Below are positions 18,668-28,737 of a DNA stretch of 64,000 nt, piece by piece. The first letter of the stretch is position 1. Each line of letters begins with the position of its first letter. The translations under genes were made by a program, and so were the position numbers. This DNA is from JAAFHB01 sp037128295. Lineage in GTDB: Bacteria > Bacteroidota > Bacteroidia > Bacteroidales > Prolixibacteraceae. The stretch is taken from contig JBAXWR010000001.1 in assembly GCA_037128295.1 (NCBI GenBank), positions 1 to 64,000 of the forward strand, read 5' to 3'. A model generated the notes under the pieces. That model ran no database searches and was not told the origin of the DNA. It saw only the letters and a list, made by a program, of their open reading frames with translations.

Positions 18668-20104
18668 TTAATATCCCGTATTCTGTTTTAAGTTCGGGTT
18701 AATATCCCGTTCTTTTTGAGGAATGGGCATCAGCAATTCATAGTCCTGAACTGTGAAATTCAGTTTCTTGTCTATAAAATGCTTGTTCATAACAGTTTGA
18801 AAACGGCCTGTTCTGATCAGGTCGAACCATCGCTGTCCTTCAAGCAGGAACTCCACCCTTCTTTCCTTTTCAAGAGCCAATGCAAAATCAGCTTTTGACA
18901 ATCCGCTCAGCGAAGGCAAACCTGCCCTTGTCCTGATCATATTCAGATAAGTATGAGCCTCAGTCGTTTTACCGGTTTCGTTGAGTGTTTCAGCATACAT
19001 CAGTAAATTGTCGGCATAACGGATGGAAGTAAAGTTTATCCCACCATCGCCGATCAAACCAGTTTTGAAATCGACAAATTTCAACCCGTAGATATTTTTA
19101 GCATAGGCTCCACTGATCAATTTCACTGTATCACAAATCGATACAGGCCTCCTTAGGTCATTTGCCTCATAAGCTTTTCCCATATCCGCAGTTGGGACGA
19201 TACGTCCTGAACCCTGCATATTTCCTGGGAAGATGGCCATATCAAAGCGAGGTGGCGTGAAAAGGGAAGAGAATTGGTTGCCTTCGCCGACATTTCCCGA
19301 AAGGTATTTGATCTCGAAAACCGATTCAGACAATTCGTTGTTGCCGTTTGTAAAAAGGGTTTTATAAGCCGGCACCAACGAATAAGTATTGAGGTCGATC
19401 ACCTCTTTCAGGATAGCGGCAGACTGTGCATAATCTTTCTGGGTCAGATATACCTTTCCCAACAAAGTTTTGGCGGCACCTTTTGAAGCCCTCGATTTAC
19501 TTAGGCCGGTTACACCTTCCAATAAAGTCGCTGCACTTTTCAAATCACTGATAATTAATGTATATGCTTCAGCTGCAGGTTTTCTTGTTAGATCAGATGC
19601 TGCCACTTCGTTCGGGCTCCTGAATGATTGCTCAACAATTGGAACATCTCCAAATAACCTCACAAGATAGAAATAACAGTAAGCGCGCAGAAATTTTGAT
19701 TCGCCTTTGTATTGTGATTTAAGGGCATCAGTCATCGCAACATCGTCGATTCTCGATAAGATGTTGTTGCAACGTGCAATCGTGACAAAGCATGATTTCC
19801 ATACATTGTAAACAAAAGTGTTTGTGGAGGTGAGGTTCATCTCATCACACTCCATTTCGGCAACATCGGGTGACGACCATTGGATATCGGCATTGTCAGT
19901 GGTAAGTTCACCTAAATACAAAACATTGCCATTGTGGAGAGTTTGCAGCTCGGAATAGTTTCCGATCAGGGCAGTCTCAAAGTCTTTCTGCGTTTTGTAA
20001 TAGTTCACTTCGTTGATCTGATAATTTGGCTGCAACGACAGGAAATCCTTACAGGCACCAAATGCCAGTAGGAGTAATATAAAAACGGGGATATATTTTT
20101 TCAT
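18668..20104 (-). CDS. SusD/RagB family outer-membrane lipoprotein
   Basis: A 478-aa glycan-binding lipoprotein. The lipobox ends in G-A-C-K-D at residues 16-20, so Cys18 is the acylated residue. The N-terminal helix pattern, the internal TPR-like repeats and the C-terminal E-R-R-V-E-F-L-L-E-G-Q-R-W-F-D-L-I-R block are typical of RagB/SusD. It caps the SusC barrel and captures oligosaccharide. It starts 18 bp after SusC, confirming one transcript. Confidence 0.95.
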   Translation of the reverse strand: MKKYIPVFILLLLAFGACKDFLSLQPNYQINEVNYYKTQKDFETALIGNYSELQTLHNGNVLYLGELTTDNADIQWSSPDVAEMECDEMNLTSTNTFVYNVWKSCFVTIARCNNILSRIDDVAMTDALKSQYKGESKFLRAYCYFYLVRLFGDVPIVEQSFRSPNEVAASDLTRKPAAEAYTLIISDLKSAATLLEGVTGLSKSRASKGAAKTLLGKVYLTQKDYAQSAAILKEVIDLNTYSLVPAYKTLFTNGNNELSESVFEIKYLSGNVGEGNQFSSLFTPPRFDMAIFPGNMQGSGRIVPTADMGKAYEANDLRRPVSICDTVKLISGAYAKNIYGLKFVDFKTGLIGDGGINFTSIRYADNLLMYAETLNETGKTTEAHTYLNMIRTRAGLPSLSGLSKADFALALEKERRVEFLLEGQRWFDLIRTGRFQTVMNKHFIDKKLNFTVQDYELLMPIPQKERDINPNLKQNTGY

Positions 20105-20122
20105 GATCTCTGTATTTTTAAA

Positions 20123-23100
20123 TTAAAACGCCAATTTCACACCAAATGTATAAGTCCTTGGAAGTGGGTAAGTTAAGTAATCCACTCCAGAATTGACCAC
20201 ATTGTCGCCTGCGGTACTCGATTCCGGATCGTAACCCGGATAGTCGGTGAAAGTATATAAGTTCGTCACATCTGCGAAAACCGCGAGGCTGGTAAGCCCG
20301 ATTTTTGAAACAATCTTTTGTGGCAACTGGTAGGCAAGGTTGATATCCTTGATCCTTGTAAATGAAGAATTGAATAGGAAATGTGACGAGGTTCCAAACC
20401 CGTTGGCATAATTATTCCGGATAGCCCTTGGCATAATTCCGTTGCCCGGATTGCTTTCTGACCGCCACCTGCCCATCGAAAGGGTAGCCAACTGATTTTG
20501 TACTCCGGCGGAATTCAGGAAAATCGTTCCGGCTTGAAGATACGTTTCTGCACCATGTGACCCATTCAATGAAACGCTCAGGCTGAAATTGCCATATGTA
20601 AATTTGTTGTCAAATCCCCAGGTATAATCAGGCCATGGACTCCCAACGATTGTATAGTCGTTTGCATTGATCTTCCCATCTTTATTGACATCCTCGAATT
20701 TCAGGTCGCCGGGTTGTGTGTTGGGATGAAACAGGGCTGCCCCAACCAATTCCTGTGCATTTTGAAATACACCGATGGCATGCAACATGTAAAAGCTCGA
20801 AATCGGATACCCTACCTGAGTAATCTGGAAAGCCGAATTGGTAATCCTTCCCCCTTCGGTAGCCAGTTTCAGCACTTTGTTTTTATTTGAACTGATTGTG
20901 AAACTGCTGTTCCATTTGAATTTCTTGCCATTGATGTTCAGGGTCTGAATTCCAAATTCCATACCCTTGTTTTCAACGTCTCCGATATTTTGGGTGGAGC
21001 TATTGATCCCGGCAGCGGCAGGCAATTCGACAGAAAGAAGCAAATCTGTTTTGTTGTCCTTATAAATATCGGCTGTCATTGTGATCCTGTCTTTGAAAAG
21101 GCTCAGGTCAATCCCGAAGTTGATCTGCTTCGATTTTTCCCAGGTCAGGTCGTCATTCGACAAACTGCTTGGAACCAGACCTGGTTTTAGTTTGCCACTT
21201 TCAACATAGTTGGTTGGGTTCAATAAACCGATTTGTGAATAATTCCCGATCTGATTGTTCCCCGAAAGCCCGTAACTGATCCTTAATTTCAAGTTGCTGA
21301 TTGATTCAAACGATTTCATAAAAGGCTCTTCTGTTACATTGTATCCCAATGAGAAAGAAGGGAATGTGCCCCATTTGTTGTTTTTGCCAAACCGTGAGCT
21401 TCCATCCTTACGGACAGTCGCGGTAAACAGGTATTTCCCGTCGTACGAATAGTTGATCCTCGACATAAACGACATCATCGACCACTCGATCTCGTTCTGC
21501 AGTCCTGAATTGACAATACCTGCTGTAATATAGGGAACATAGTCTGTAGGGAAATCGGAAGCTCCGGCGGATAAACGGTCGTAGTTATCCTTCTGAACCG
21601 TATAACCGATCAAAGCATCAAAGTTGTGTACCTTATTGAAAGTATGCTTATAGATCAAAGTATTTTCGTTCAGCCAGTTGATATTTTGAGATTTTGTTGT
21701 ACCGGCGGTCGATGGATAATTAAGACTGGTATAGTTGGGTACTGCCGACGACCGCCAAAGCCTGATTGAACTTGTCGCATATTTGATCCCGATTGAACTT
21801 TTAAAAGTTAACCCATCAAGAATTTTGTATTCGACAAAATTATTGAAAAGAATATCAGCGACTTTCCGATTGTCGGAGTAACCGTTGAGTACTGAGAGCG
21901 GGTTGGCCAGCCAGCCTAAACCATCTGTCACGTCAGCCTGACTAAAATAGGGGTTTCCCAGTGTATCATAAATTGGAATAGTTGGAGAGGCAGCCAATGC
22001 CATATCGAGGATACCTCCGTCTCCATAATGCCCTTCTGTATTGGCAAACCTTCCATATCCGTATGATCCTGAAATGGATGATCCTATTTTAATTTTGTCG
22101 GTAATCTGAGCATCAATATTGGAGCGCATGTTAAAACGTTTGTAATCTGAGGTAAGAACAATCCCTTCCTGGTTAAAGTAACCGGCGGAAAGAAAGAATT
22201 TCGTTTTCTCGCTTCCACCATTTGCCGAAAGCTGGTAGTTTTTTACCGGGGCAATCCTGAAAATGACATCCTGCCAATCTGTGTTTGTAGTAATAGATGA
22301 AGGTGTCCTGAACTCTGGTCTTACCTGCTGGCTGGCCGGTCTGAGCGAATTTGGTGCACCGGGTGCCCCTCCTGAAAACACCCAAGCATTGTCGCGACCC
22401 TCGGCAACATACTCTGCATATTCCTGTGAAGTCATCATATCCAATTTGTGCGACACTTCCTGAACGCCATATGAAACATCGGCAGTGATCTGGGCTTTTT
22501 TGGAACTTCCCCGTTTGGTTGTAATAATGATAACCCCATTTGCGCCGCGTGAACCATAAATGGCTGTTGCAGATGCATCTTTAAGAATTTCAATGGATTC
22601 AATATCCGAAGGATTAATGGAAGACAAAGGGTTGATTCTGTTTGTATTGTTTTTAGCCATTCCGGCAGAAGTAAAGGTCGAGCTACCAAAAGAGGACATG
22701 TCTGATCCGCTGTTTTCCGACACGATAGGGAAACCGTCAACCACATACAATGGCTGGTTACCCCCTGTAATCGAGCTTACACCCCTTACCAGAATGTTTA
22801 CGTTTCCGCCTGGAGCCCCGGAAGTCTGTGAAATTTGTACGCCAGCAACTTTTCCCTGAAGCATTTGGTCGAAACTCGATGTTGAGGCTTGGAGTAAATC
22901 CGCTGAAGATACCCGTGATATTGAACCGGTAAGATCCTTTTTGCGCTGTGTTCCATAACCTACTACGACGACTTCATCCAGTTTCTTAAGATCTTCCAAT
23001 AAAATTACATCGACGACCGATTTTGATCCTATGGCAATTTCCTGGGTGGTATAGCCAATAAATGAGAAGCTTAGGACAGCATCTCTGGTAGCACCTTCTA

Positions 23101-23359
23101 TCGAATACTTTCCTTCAGAGTCAGAGATGACCCCCTTGGTCGTCCCTTTGACCGTAACATTGACGCCCGGCAGACCCATTCGGTCGCTTCCGGTTATCCG
23201 TCCTGTAATCACCTTTCCCTGCTCTGCCGGAGCGGCAAATCCCTGAAAGGCCAGCATCAAACTAAAAAAGACAATTGGCAACAGACGTAAATTCATCTGG
23301 CACGGGATATGATCTTTCGCATATGCCCAAATTAATCGGATCCTTCTTTCCATAATCAT
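20123..23359 (-). CDS. SusC/RagA TonB-dependent outer-membrane transporter
   Basis: A 1078-aa outer-membrane importer. After a signal region (hydrophobic around residues 25-45) comes a carboxypeptidase-like beta domain (about 50-115), then the plug with V-V-V-G-Y-G-T-Q-R-K-K-D-L near 132, and a long beta-barrel ending in aromatic Phe (G-V-K-L-A-F). The start shown adds an unusually long charged N terminus before the signal peptide; a later start (Met22) would give a more normal signal. It lies 32 bp after the isomerase gene and 18 bp before SusD. Confidence 0.95.
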   Translation of the reverse strand: MIMERRIRLIWAYAKDHIPCQMNLRLLPIVFFSLMLAFQGFAAPAEQGKVITGRITGSDRMGLPGVNVTVKGTTKGVISDSEGKYSIEGATRDAVLSFSFIGYTTQEIAIGSKSVVDVILLEDLKKLDEVVVVGYGTQRKKDLTGSISRVSSADLLQASTSSFDQMLQGKVAGVQISQTSGAPGGNVNILVRGVSSITGGNQPLYVVDGFPIVSENSGSDMSSFGSSTFTSAGMAKNNTNRINPLSSINPSDIESIEILKDASATAIYGSRGANGVIIITTKRGSSKKAQITADVSYGVQEVSHKLDMMTSQEYAEYVAEGRDNAWVFSGGAPGAPNSLRPASQQVRPEFRTPSSITTNTDWQDVIFRIAPVKNYQLSANGGSEKTKFFLSAGYFNQEGIVLTSDYKRFNMRSNIDAQITDKIKIGSSISGSYGYGRFANTEGHYGDGGILDMALAASPTIPIYDTLGNPYFSQADVTDGLGWLANPLSVLNGYSDNRKVADILFNNFVEYKILDGLTFKSSIGIKYATSSIRLWRSSAVPNYTSLNYPSTAGTTKSQNINWLNENTLIYKHTFNKVHNFDALIGYTVQKDNYDRLSAGASDFPTDYVPYITAGIVNSGLQNEIEWSMMSFMSRINYSYDGKYLFTATVRKDGSSRFGKNNKWGTFPSFSLGYNVTEEPFMKSFESISNLKLRISYGLSGNNQIGNYSQIGLLNPTNYVESGKLKPGLVPSSLSNDDLTWEKSKQINFGIDLSLFKDRITMTADIYKDNKTDLLLSVELPAAAGINSSTQNIGDVENKGMEFGIQTLNINGKKFKWNSSFTISSNKNKVLKLATEGGRITNSAFQITQVGYPISSFYMLHAIGVFQNAQELVGAALFHPNTQPGDLKFEDVNKDGKINANDYTIVGSPWPDYTWGFDNKFTYGNFSLSVSLNGSHGAETYLQAGTIFLNSAGVQNQLATLSMGRWRSESNPGNGIMPRAIRNNYANGFGTSSHFLFNSSFTRIKDINLAYQLPQKIVSKIGLTSLAVFADVTNLYTFTDYPGYDPESSTAGDNVVNSGVDYLTYPLPRTYTFGVKLAF

Positions 23360-23391
23360 TTGAATTTGTTGGTAATGAAAACTTATATTAT

Positions 23392-24867
23392 TTATTTTGA
23401 GATGATTACATATTCGACATTCAGATAGCGGGCAATTTTTTCAATCATTGTGGCATGGTGCCCTATCCCTAATGCAAAATGATGGGTTGGACCTTCGTTC
23501 ATCCAGTTTCTCAGAAAGGTTTTGATATCTGGTTTGAAGAAACCGCGGGTATTCGTATTGCCGGTGGGCGGGATGGGACCACTGACCGATTCCCCTTCGG
23601 CAATAATAAATTTGAATTTTCCTTCATACGTTGAATTGATGGAGAGCATCGTAATCGGACCTTCCTTAATTTTGAATTCAACCCCAGCCCCATGTCCTGG
23701 TTTGCCATGATATTTTTTTAAACTTCGGAGAATTGGTTTCCCATCGGCAATGGAAATGTTATGGGGCCCATCGTGACCTACCAGAACAAAACCTTCGTTG
23801 AAGTCGATGGGATGGAATTCGGCAAAACTTCCACCGATTCCAAGCCTGTCGAAAATAAACAGTGCGATCAGCGTTTTGAGGTCCGATTCGCCACACATAG
23901 GAATGTGTTTTGCCGTCAACAACGAGTTTCCAACAATCAGGTTCGACATTACCTGCCTGAGATCGCTATCTTCAGGTCCGTCGTAATAATAGGCCAATCC
24001 GCTCAATTGATTAACTGTTACAAAGTGTTCCAGTGCGACACTTACCTTAGCGGCAATCCGGAGGTCTTCAGACTGAAGCTTCATTGAGATGGGGTCGGAA
24101 ACCGGATCTGGAGTATCGAAGAAATCAAGGATTTGCTTTTCAGCATTGGCAATCTGCTGGTCGGTGACCTGATTGTAACTTTTCATCAGCTCATGCCCTT
24201 CGCACTGGACGATATGACTCCCAAAGAATGAAGTGAGCATCGTTGAATCGGTGTGCATGTCTAACATCGCATTGATCGGATGGCCCAGATGTCCAAGGTG
24301 GGCGTTTTTCAGGTCATGCAATACTTTGGCGATCCTGCAGTATTCGTTGATTTGCTCATCGACTTCTGGATCATTGTCCAACGTCCCGATGATCATTTCG
24401 GGAACCCTTTTTCCCATACGCACTGCTACACCGGCGAATTCTGGTATGGCACAAATGTCATCGTTAAGCAGTTGCATGTAGGTTGAAGCTTTTGTATAGT
24501 CCAGTGCCTTTGAAGGTTGCAGGGCTACCAGGATGATCGGGACAGTGATTGTTTTGATTATGATTCCGAAAGTACCCGAAGTGGCATAGGTGAGCATGTC
24601 ACAAAATAACAAGTCAAGGTTGGAACTTTCCATCCGCTTTACCACTTCGTAGGCTTTAAGCGGGGAGTCAACCATACCAAAATCAACAATATCCATCGCA
24701 ATGTCATGGGTGTTGATCTTTTGGATGAACCGCTCCTGCTTATTCATCAATTCCTCGTACAGTCCCGGAAATTGTTCCCAGTACTTATCGTACCCTACTC
24801 CGAAAACCCCAATCCTGATGAATGAGGTTTTGTTGTTTGTACTTAAATGATCATCGTTTAAAATCAT
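23392..24867 (-). CDS. L-fucose/L-arabinose isomerase-like protein
   Basis: A 491-aa cytoplasmic protein of the fucose/arabinose isomerase superfamily. The C-terminal half has P-M-C-G-E-S-D near 318, F-A-E-F-H-P-I-D near 343 and G-H-D-G-P-H near 360; Glu and His residues of these blocks bind the metal in sugar isomerases. The exact sugar (fucose, rhamnose, arabinose or other) cannot be read. It is probably the first intracellular step for the sugar imported by this locus. It lies 32 bp upstream of SusC and 108 bp downstream of the MFS gene. Confidence 0.75.
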   Translation of the reverse strand: MILNDDHLSTNNKTSFIRIGVFGVGYDKYWEQFPGLYEELMNKQERFIQKINTHDIAMDIVDFGMVDSPLKAYEVVKRMESSNLDLLFCDMLTYATSGTFGIIIKTITVPIILVALQPSKALDYTKASTYMQLLNDDICAIPEFAGVAVRMGKRVPEMIIGTLDNDPEVDEQINEYCRIAKVLHDLKNAHLGHLGHPINAMLDMHTDSTMLTSFFGSHIVQCEGHELMKSYNQVTDQQIANAEKQILDFFDTPDPVSDPISMKLQSEDLRIAAKVSVALEHFVTVNQLSGLAYYYDGPEDSDLRQVMSNLIVGNSLLTAKHIPMCGESDLKTLIALFIFDRLGIGGSFAEFHPIDFNEGFVLVGHDGPHNISIADGKPILRSLKKYHGKPGHGAGVEFKIKEGPITMLSINSTYEGKFKFIIAEGESVSGPIPPTGNTNTRGFFKPDIKTFLRNWMNEGPTHHFALGIGHHATMIEKIARYLNVEYVIISK

Positions 24868-24891
24868 ATTAACGTTTTATAGGTTTGTAAA

Positions 24892-24906
24892 TAACGCACT
24901 AAGTAA
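24892..24906. promoter_or_regulatory. Candidate regulator site upstream of isomerase gene
   Basis: TAACGCACTAAGTAA lies 25-39 bp upstream of the isomerase start. Its first 13 bases are identical to a site 5 bp upstream of the MFS gene. The shared sequence in front of two genes of one locus, near a GntR gene, suggests an operator. Confidence 0.45.
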
Positions 24907-24976
24907 AAAAGGTCAAAAAATTAAGGAATTAATCATCCTTGAAATTTTCCCAAGGAATTCTTGCATCTATGTTTGA

Positions 24977-26218
24977 TTAAAAAACTTTCTTCAACTCAAT
25001 CTTTGGAATAAACCAAATAAAGGCCACAAAGGCAAGGGGGTACATGATTCCCGAATACCACCACATGGCCGAATAGGAATAATGGGCTACAATGTAACCG
25101 ATCACCGGATTAAGGATAAGCGATGATAACGCACCAGCTGTTCCTGATAAGCCTACTACCGTTGAAGTTGTTTGCTTTCCGAAAATATCGCTGATGGATG
25201 TGATATAGTTGGTAATCCATAATCCATGTGCAAAAAAAGCAAGCGACATCAGGATAATGATCACGGTTGATGAATTGAGAAAACCAACCAAAATAACTGG
25301 GATTGTTAAACTTGCTGCAACACCCATCACCATCTTCCTTGCAATATTTGTGTTACCGGTTTTTATAAAAATCAGGTCTGAAAACCACCCACCTAAAATA
25401 TTTGCGATTCCTAGCGCAAGAAAAGGAATCCATGAAATTTTTCCAACTGTTTCCAGCGACAAGGAGTGTGAATCGTGGAGGAATTTCGGAATCCAAAACA
25501 TGTAGAAATAAAAGATGGGATCGAGGATAAAACGCACACCAGCAAATACAAGTACTTCCCTGTTTTTAAGGAGTAAAGATATTTTTACCTTGCTCTTTTT
25601 GTTTTCAGGTCTTTGATCAAATGAAATTTCTTGTTGAATATCAGGATGTTTAGCTCCACGGGTGGCGATCAGCCAGGCTGCGAGCCAGATAAATCCAAAT
25701 CCTCCACTGATCAGGAATACTGACCGCCAGCCAACAACTGCCAAAAGATAGACGCACAGTGGTGGTGCGATAACAGCACCGATAGCGGAACCGCCAATTG
25801 CGATCCCGTTGGCCAGGGCTTGTTTGCTTTTAGGGACCCATTCGATCACTGCCTTGACTGCTCCCGGAAAGCAGCCACCTTCGCCCAATCCCAACATAAA
25901 ACGGAAGGCCCCAAAATGAAAAACACTGGTGGATACGCTGTGAAGCAGGGTGGCAAATGACCAGAACCCAACCGAAATACCCAATCCCAACCTGCTTCCA
26001 TAACGATCAATTAAAATCCCACCCAACGTAAACATGATCGCATAACTGATCAGAAATCCAGAGTTGATAAAGCCGTATTCAATATCAGTAATACTTAGAT
26101 CCTCTTTGATTTTCAGAATTGATACTGAAAGTACCTGCCGGTCAAGAAAACTTAACGAAGTTGCCAGAAGCAACAATCCGACAATGACCCAATAGTGGAA
26201 TTTTATTCTTTTCTTCAC
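24977..26218 (-). CDS. MFS transporter (ACS/hexuronate-like family)
   Basis: A 413-aa carrier with 12 predicted membrane helices. N-terminal S-F-L-D-R-Q-V-L-S and the loop D-R-Y-G-S-R between helices 2 and 3 are major-facilitator signatures; G-E-G-G-C-F-P-G in helix 4 is typical of the anion:cation symporter family that includes hexuronate carriers. It likely imports a monosaccharide or sugar acid across the inner membrane. The divergent GntR gene begins 122 bp away. Confidence 0.87.
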   Translation of the reverse strand: MKKRIKFHYWVIVGLLLLATSLSFLDRQVLSVSILKIKEDLSITDIEYGFINSGFLISYAIMFTLGGILIDRYGSRLGLGISVGFWSFATLLHSVSTSVFHFGAFRFMLGLGEGGCFPGAVKAVIEWVPKSKQALANGIAIGGSAIGAVIAPPLCVYLLAVVGWRSVFLISGGFGFIWLAAWLIATRGAKHPDIQQEISFDQRPENKKSKVKISLLLKNREVLVFAGVRFILDPIFYFYMFWIPKFLHDSHSLSLETVGKISWIPFLALGIANILGGWFSDLIFIKTGNTNIARKMVMGVAASLTIPVILVGFLNSSTVIIILMSLAFFAHGLWITNYITSISDIFGKQTTSTVVGLSGTAGALSSLILNPVIGYIVAHYSYSAMWWYSGIMYPLAFVAFIWFIPKIELKKVF

Positions 26219-26222
26219 AACC

Positions 26223-26236
26223 TAACGCACTAAGTT
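26223..26236. promoter_or_regulatory. Candidate operator upstream of MFS gene
   Basis: TAACGCACTAAGTT, extended to TAAC-N7-GTTA symmetry, directly upstream of the MFS start. The first 13 bases repeat exactly upstream of the isomerase gene. This partial palindrome fits a GntR-family dimer. Confidence 0.45.
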
Positions 26237-26311
26237 AATTTTTCACAAATATAAGTATTGGATTAAAATATGCAACTATTATTTGTGTTATTTTGTGTTT
26301 TATTGATTTAC

Positions 26312-26323
26312 TGTTGTACAACA
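26312..26323. promoter_or_regulatory. Perfect 12-bp palindrome upstream of GntR gene
   Basis: TGTTGTACAACA is a perfect palindrome 17 bp before the GntR start codon. It may be a self-regulation site. It differs from the TAACGCACTAAG motif, so the two cannot both be the core site of the same protein without further evidence. Confidence 0.4.
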
Positions 26324-26340
26324 TATCGAACAATTCTTTT

Positions 26341-27096
26341 ATGGTAAAGAATATTAGTCCCAAATATCTGACAATCAGCAAGGAGATCATTCGGAGGATC
26401 GAAACTGGTGAACTGGAGGCTGGTGATAAAGTCCCTTCTGAGAACGAACTGATCAAGACTTATAAGATCAGCAATACCACCGCACGTAAAAGTTTACTCG
26501 AAGTTGAGTTAAATGGATGGGCTACCCGCATCAAAGGGAAAGGGACGTTTGTTTTAAACCGCTCTGAAGATAAACACCTCACAAGGGTACTGGGGTCGTT
26601 CCAGAACGACCTTGAGAGTTTCAGCAATAACCTGATCAAAGAGGGTTTTACACCTCGGAACATTATACTTGAAAAAACGATTCTCGAAAACGGAATTTCA
26701 TCCAACATCAATGGCCGCCATTATATTATCGAAGGTGCTGTCCTGAAAATTCACCGTTTGCGCTATGCCAATGAGACACTTCTAAAGGACGAAACCAAGT
26801 ATATATCAATGACTTGTTGTCCAAAAATCAACTTTTTGGACCTTGAGGATTCGTTGAACAAAATTTACGAAGATAAATACCACTTGAAACTAGGGGAAGT
26901 ACAGCGGACTATGGGAACAACAATCCTATTACCTGACGAACCGACCAATTATTTTGAAGCCGGAATACCGCTTGCGGTTTTTATTCTAGATGGGGCCATC
27001 TTTAACAGTGATGGTAAGATTGTCGAAATCGAAAAATCGTTATACCGTGGCGATAAATACAAGTTCTCAATTACCACAAAGCCGCAGCTCTTTTAG
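26341..27096 (+). CDS. GntR/HutC-family transcriptional regulator
   Basis: A 251-aa regulator. Residues about 8-70 are a GntR winged helix-turn-helix (I-I-R-R-I-E-T-G, A-G-D-K-V-P-S-E-N-E-L, T-A-R-K-S-L, G-K-G-T-F-V). Residues 95-245 form a UTRA-type ligand-binding domain with R-L-R-Y-A. The Met start at 26341 was chosen because the GntR fold begins there; the open frame extends 16 codons further upstream without support. Divergent to the MFS gene and likely the local sugar-responsive repressor. Confidence 0.9.
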   Translation: MVKNISPKYLTISKEIIRRIETGELEAGDKVPSENELIKTYKISNTTARKSLLEVELNGWATRIKGKGTFVLNRSEDKHLTRVLGSFQNDLESFSNNLIKEGFTPRNIILEKTILENGISSNINGRHYIIEGAVLKIHRLRYANETLLKDETKYISMTCCPKINFLDLEDSLNKIYEDKYHLKLGEVQRTMGTTILLPDEPTNYFEAGIPLAVFILDGAIFNSDGKIVEIEKSLYRGDKYKFSITTKPQLF

Positions 27097-27127
27097 CATT
27101 AAAAAGAATTGTAAAGAGTATAATTTC

Positions 27128-28102
27128 TTAACTTACCCTGGACGTAATGTAATTGACATATTCAATTAATGCAGATTTGACCTCCGATTCCGGGTATACC
27201 GATAACTGTCCGGTAGCCTGTTCAATAAAAGCATACATAATCCTTTCGGCGTATTTAAAACCTCCATGGAGTTCTACAAATTCGTTTACTTCGCGAATAT
27301 CGGATGCTGATTTTGTATGTTTCCTGACGATTTTTAATATTCTTGACTTGTCTTTGCTCTCGGAATTGTTTAGGGCATGAATCAGGGGAAGGGTAATTTT
27401 CTTTTCCCGCAGGTCATTCCCGGTAGGTTTCCCGATAAGGTTCGATTTTTGAAAATCAAACAAGTCATCCTTAATCTGGAAAGCCATGCCAGCGTACTCC
27501 CCAAAAAGTCTCATTCGTTCAATTCTTTCTTTATCATCTGTAACAGAACAAGTTCCTACCGCTGCGCTTGTTGCCAGTAGCGAGGCTGTTTTTTTCCTAA
27601 TGATTTCAAAATAAACTTCCTCTGTAATGTCTTGTTTCCGAGCCTTTTCGATCTGAAGGATCTCGCCTTCGCTCATATCACGAACTGCGGTGCAGATATG
27701 GTCAAGTATATCGTAATCACGGTGTTCAATCGACCAAAGCAACCCCTTTGCCAATATAAAGTCCCCTACCAGAACGGCTATTTTATTCTTCCATACCGCG
27801 TTAACAGAAAAGAAACCACGGCGCTGATATGAATCGTCAACCACATCATCGTGAACAAGGGTGGCAGTATGCAATAATTCTATGGTTAAGGCTGCATGAT
27901 AGGTTCTGTCATTGAAAATGCCATTCAATTTTGCCGAAAGAAACACCATCATCGGGCGCATTTGCTTTCCCTTACGGCGCAGGATGTAATTAATAATCGT
28001 ACTTAACAGTGGTAAGTCACTTTTCGTTGCCTTTTGGAAATAGGGCTCAAATTTAACGAGCTCCTCTCTTATAGGTGATATAATCAGTTCTTTAGATGAC
28101 AT
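27128..28102 (-). CDS. Polyprenyl (octaprenyl-type) diphosphate synthase
   Basis: A 324-aa trans-prenyltransferase. The first Asp-rich motif H-D-D-V-V-D-D is at 84-90 and the second, K-D-D-L-F-D, at 211-216; both bind Mg-diphosphate. R-K-G-K-Q-M-R-P near 43-50 binds the substrate. It makes the side chain of menaquinone or a related lipid. It is a housekeeping gene, converging with the GntR gene. It marks a boundary between the two glycan-related stretches. Confidence 0.93.
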   Translation of the reverse strand: MSSKELIISPIREELVKFEPYFQKATKSDLPLLSTIINYILRRKGKQMRPMMVFLSAKLNGIFNDRTYHAALTIELLHTATLVHDDVVDDSYQRRGFFSVNAVWKNKIAVLVGDFILAKGLLWSIEHRDYDILDHICTAVRDMSEGEILQIEKARKQDITEEVYFEIIRKKTASLLATSAAVGTCSVTDDKERIERMRLFGEYAGMAFQIKDDLFDFQKSNLIGKPTGNDLREKKITLPLIHALNNSESKDKSRILKIVRKHTKSASDIREVNEFVELHGGFKYAERIMYAFIEQATGQLSVYPESEVKSALIEYVNYITSRVS

Positions 28103-28332
28103 TCTTTAAAAATTGTATTCCTTCCTGGTTGTTCTTCCTCACGTCAAAGGTAAGAATTAATTTCGATCCCGAAAAAATAGTTTGTAGCCATTCTAAATTG
28201 CCAATTCATATTTTGAATTTCTTTCAAATTGTCTTTTGTAAGTATTTATATATGTGAATATTAATAAATACTTTTTCTTCATTCATCGTTGGATCCGATT
28301 TCGCAGGTCGATGATTCCCGAAGGCGTAAAAT

Positions 28333-28360
28333 AATTATTCATATATTTGCATCAATAATT
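28333..28360. promoter_or_regulatory. Promoter -7 box with overlapping inverted repeat (ArsR-type)
   Basis: TATATTTG at 28342-28349 matches the Bacteroidota -7 consensus TAnnTTTG. It sits inside a perfect 7-bp inverted repeat, AATTATT (28333-28339) and AATAATT (28354-28360), with a 14-nt spacer. An ArsR dimer binding here would block its own promoter. Confidence 0.5.
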
Positions 28361-28407
28361 AAAATGTTCGAATTCTCATTCAAAAGCATCTATAACAAGC
28401 CGTGAAA

Positions 28408-28710
28408 ATGAACTATACTGAATTAAATATCGATAAGTTGACTGTGGCGACCGAAATGTTAAAGGCAATTGCACACCCCATGCGAATAGCAATTGTTGGT
28501 TATCTCGATGGTGGGGTGCACCTTTCAGTAACCGAAATTCACGAACGGTTAGGAATTGAGCAATCGACTACTTCACATCATTTGGGGATACTTAAAGACA
28601 AGGGCGTTTTAAACTCAAAGCGTGATGGGAAAAATACGTTTTATTTTTTAAAGCACTCAGCCTTAACAGGCATTCTCGATTGCATTGAAAAATGCAAATG
28701 TGAGGATTAA
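28408..28710 (+). CDS. ArsR-family helix-turn-helix regulator
   Basis: A 100-aa ArsR/SmtB-type repressor: K-A-I-A-H-P-M-R-I-A-I near residue 17, then Q-S-T-T-S-H-H-L-G-I-L-K-D-K-G-V-L, the recognition helix and wing. The C terminus C-K-C-E-D could add thiol ligands. An alternative GTG start lies two codons upstream at 28402. It stands alone with its own promoter. The inducer is unknown; the usual metal-site motif in helix 3 is not seen. Confidence 0.85.
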   Translation: MNYTELNIDKLTVATEMLKAIAHPMRIAIVGYLDGGVHLSVTEIHERLGIEQSTTSHHLGILKDKGVLNSKRDGKNTFYFLKHSALTGILDCIEKCKCED

Positions 28711-28737
28711 GTAATTATAATACAGGTATTTAAATTA

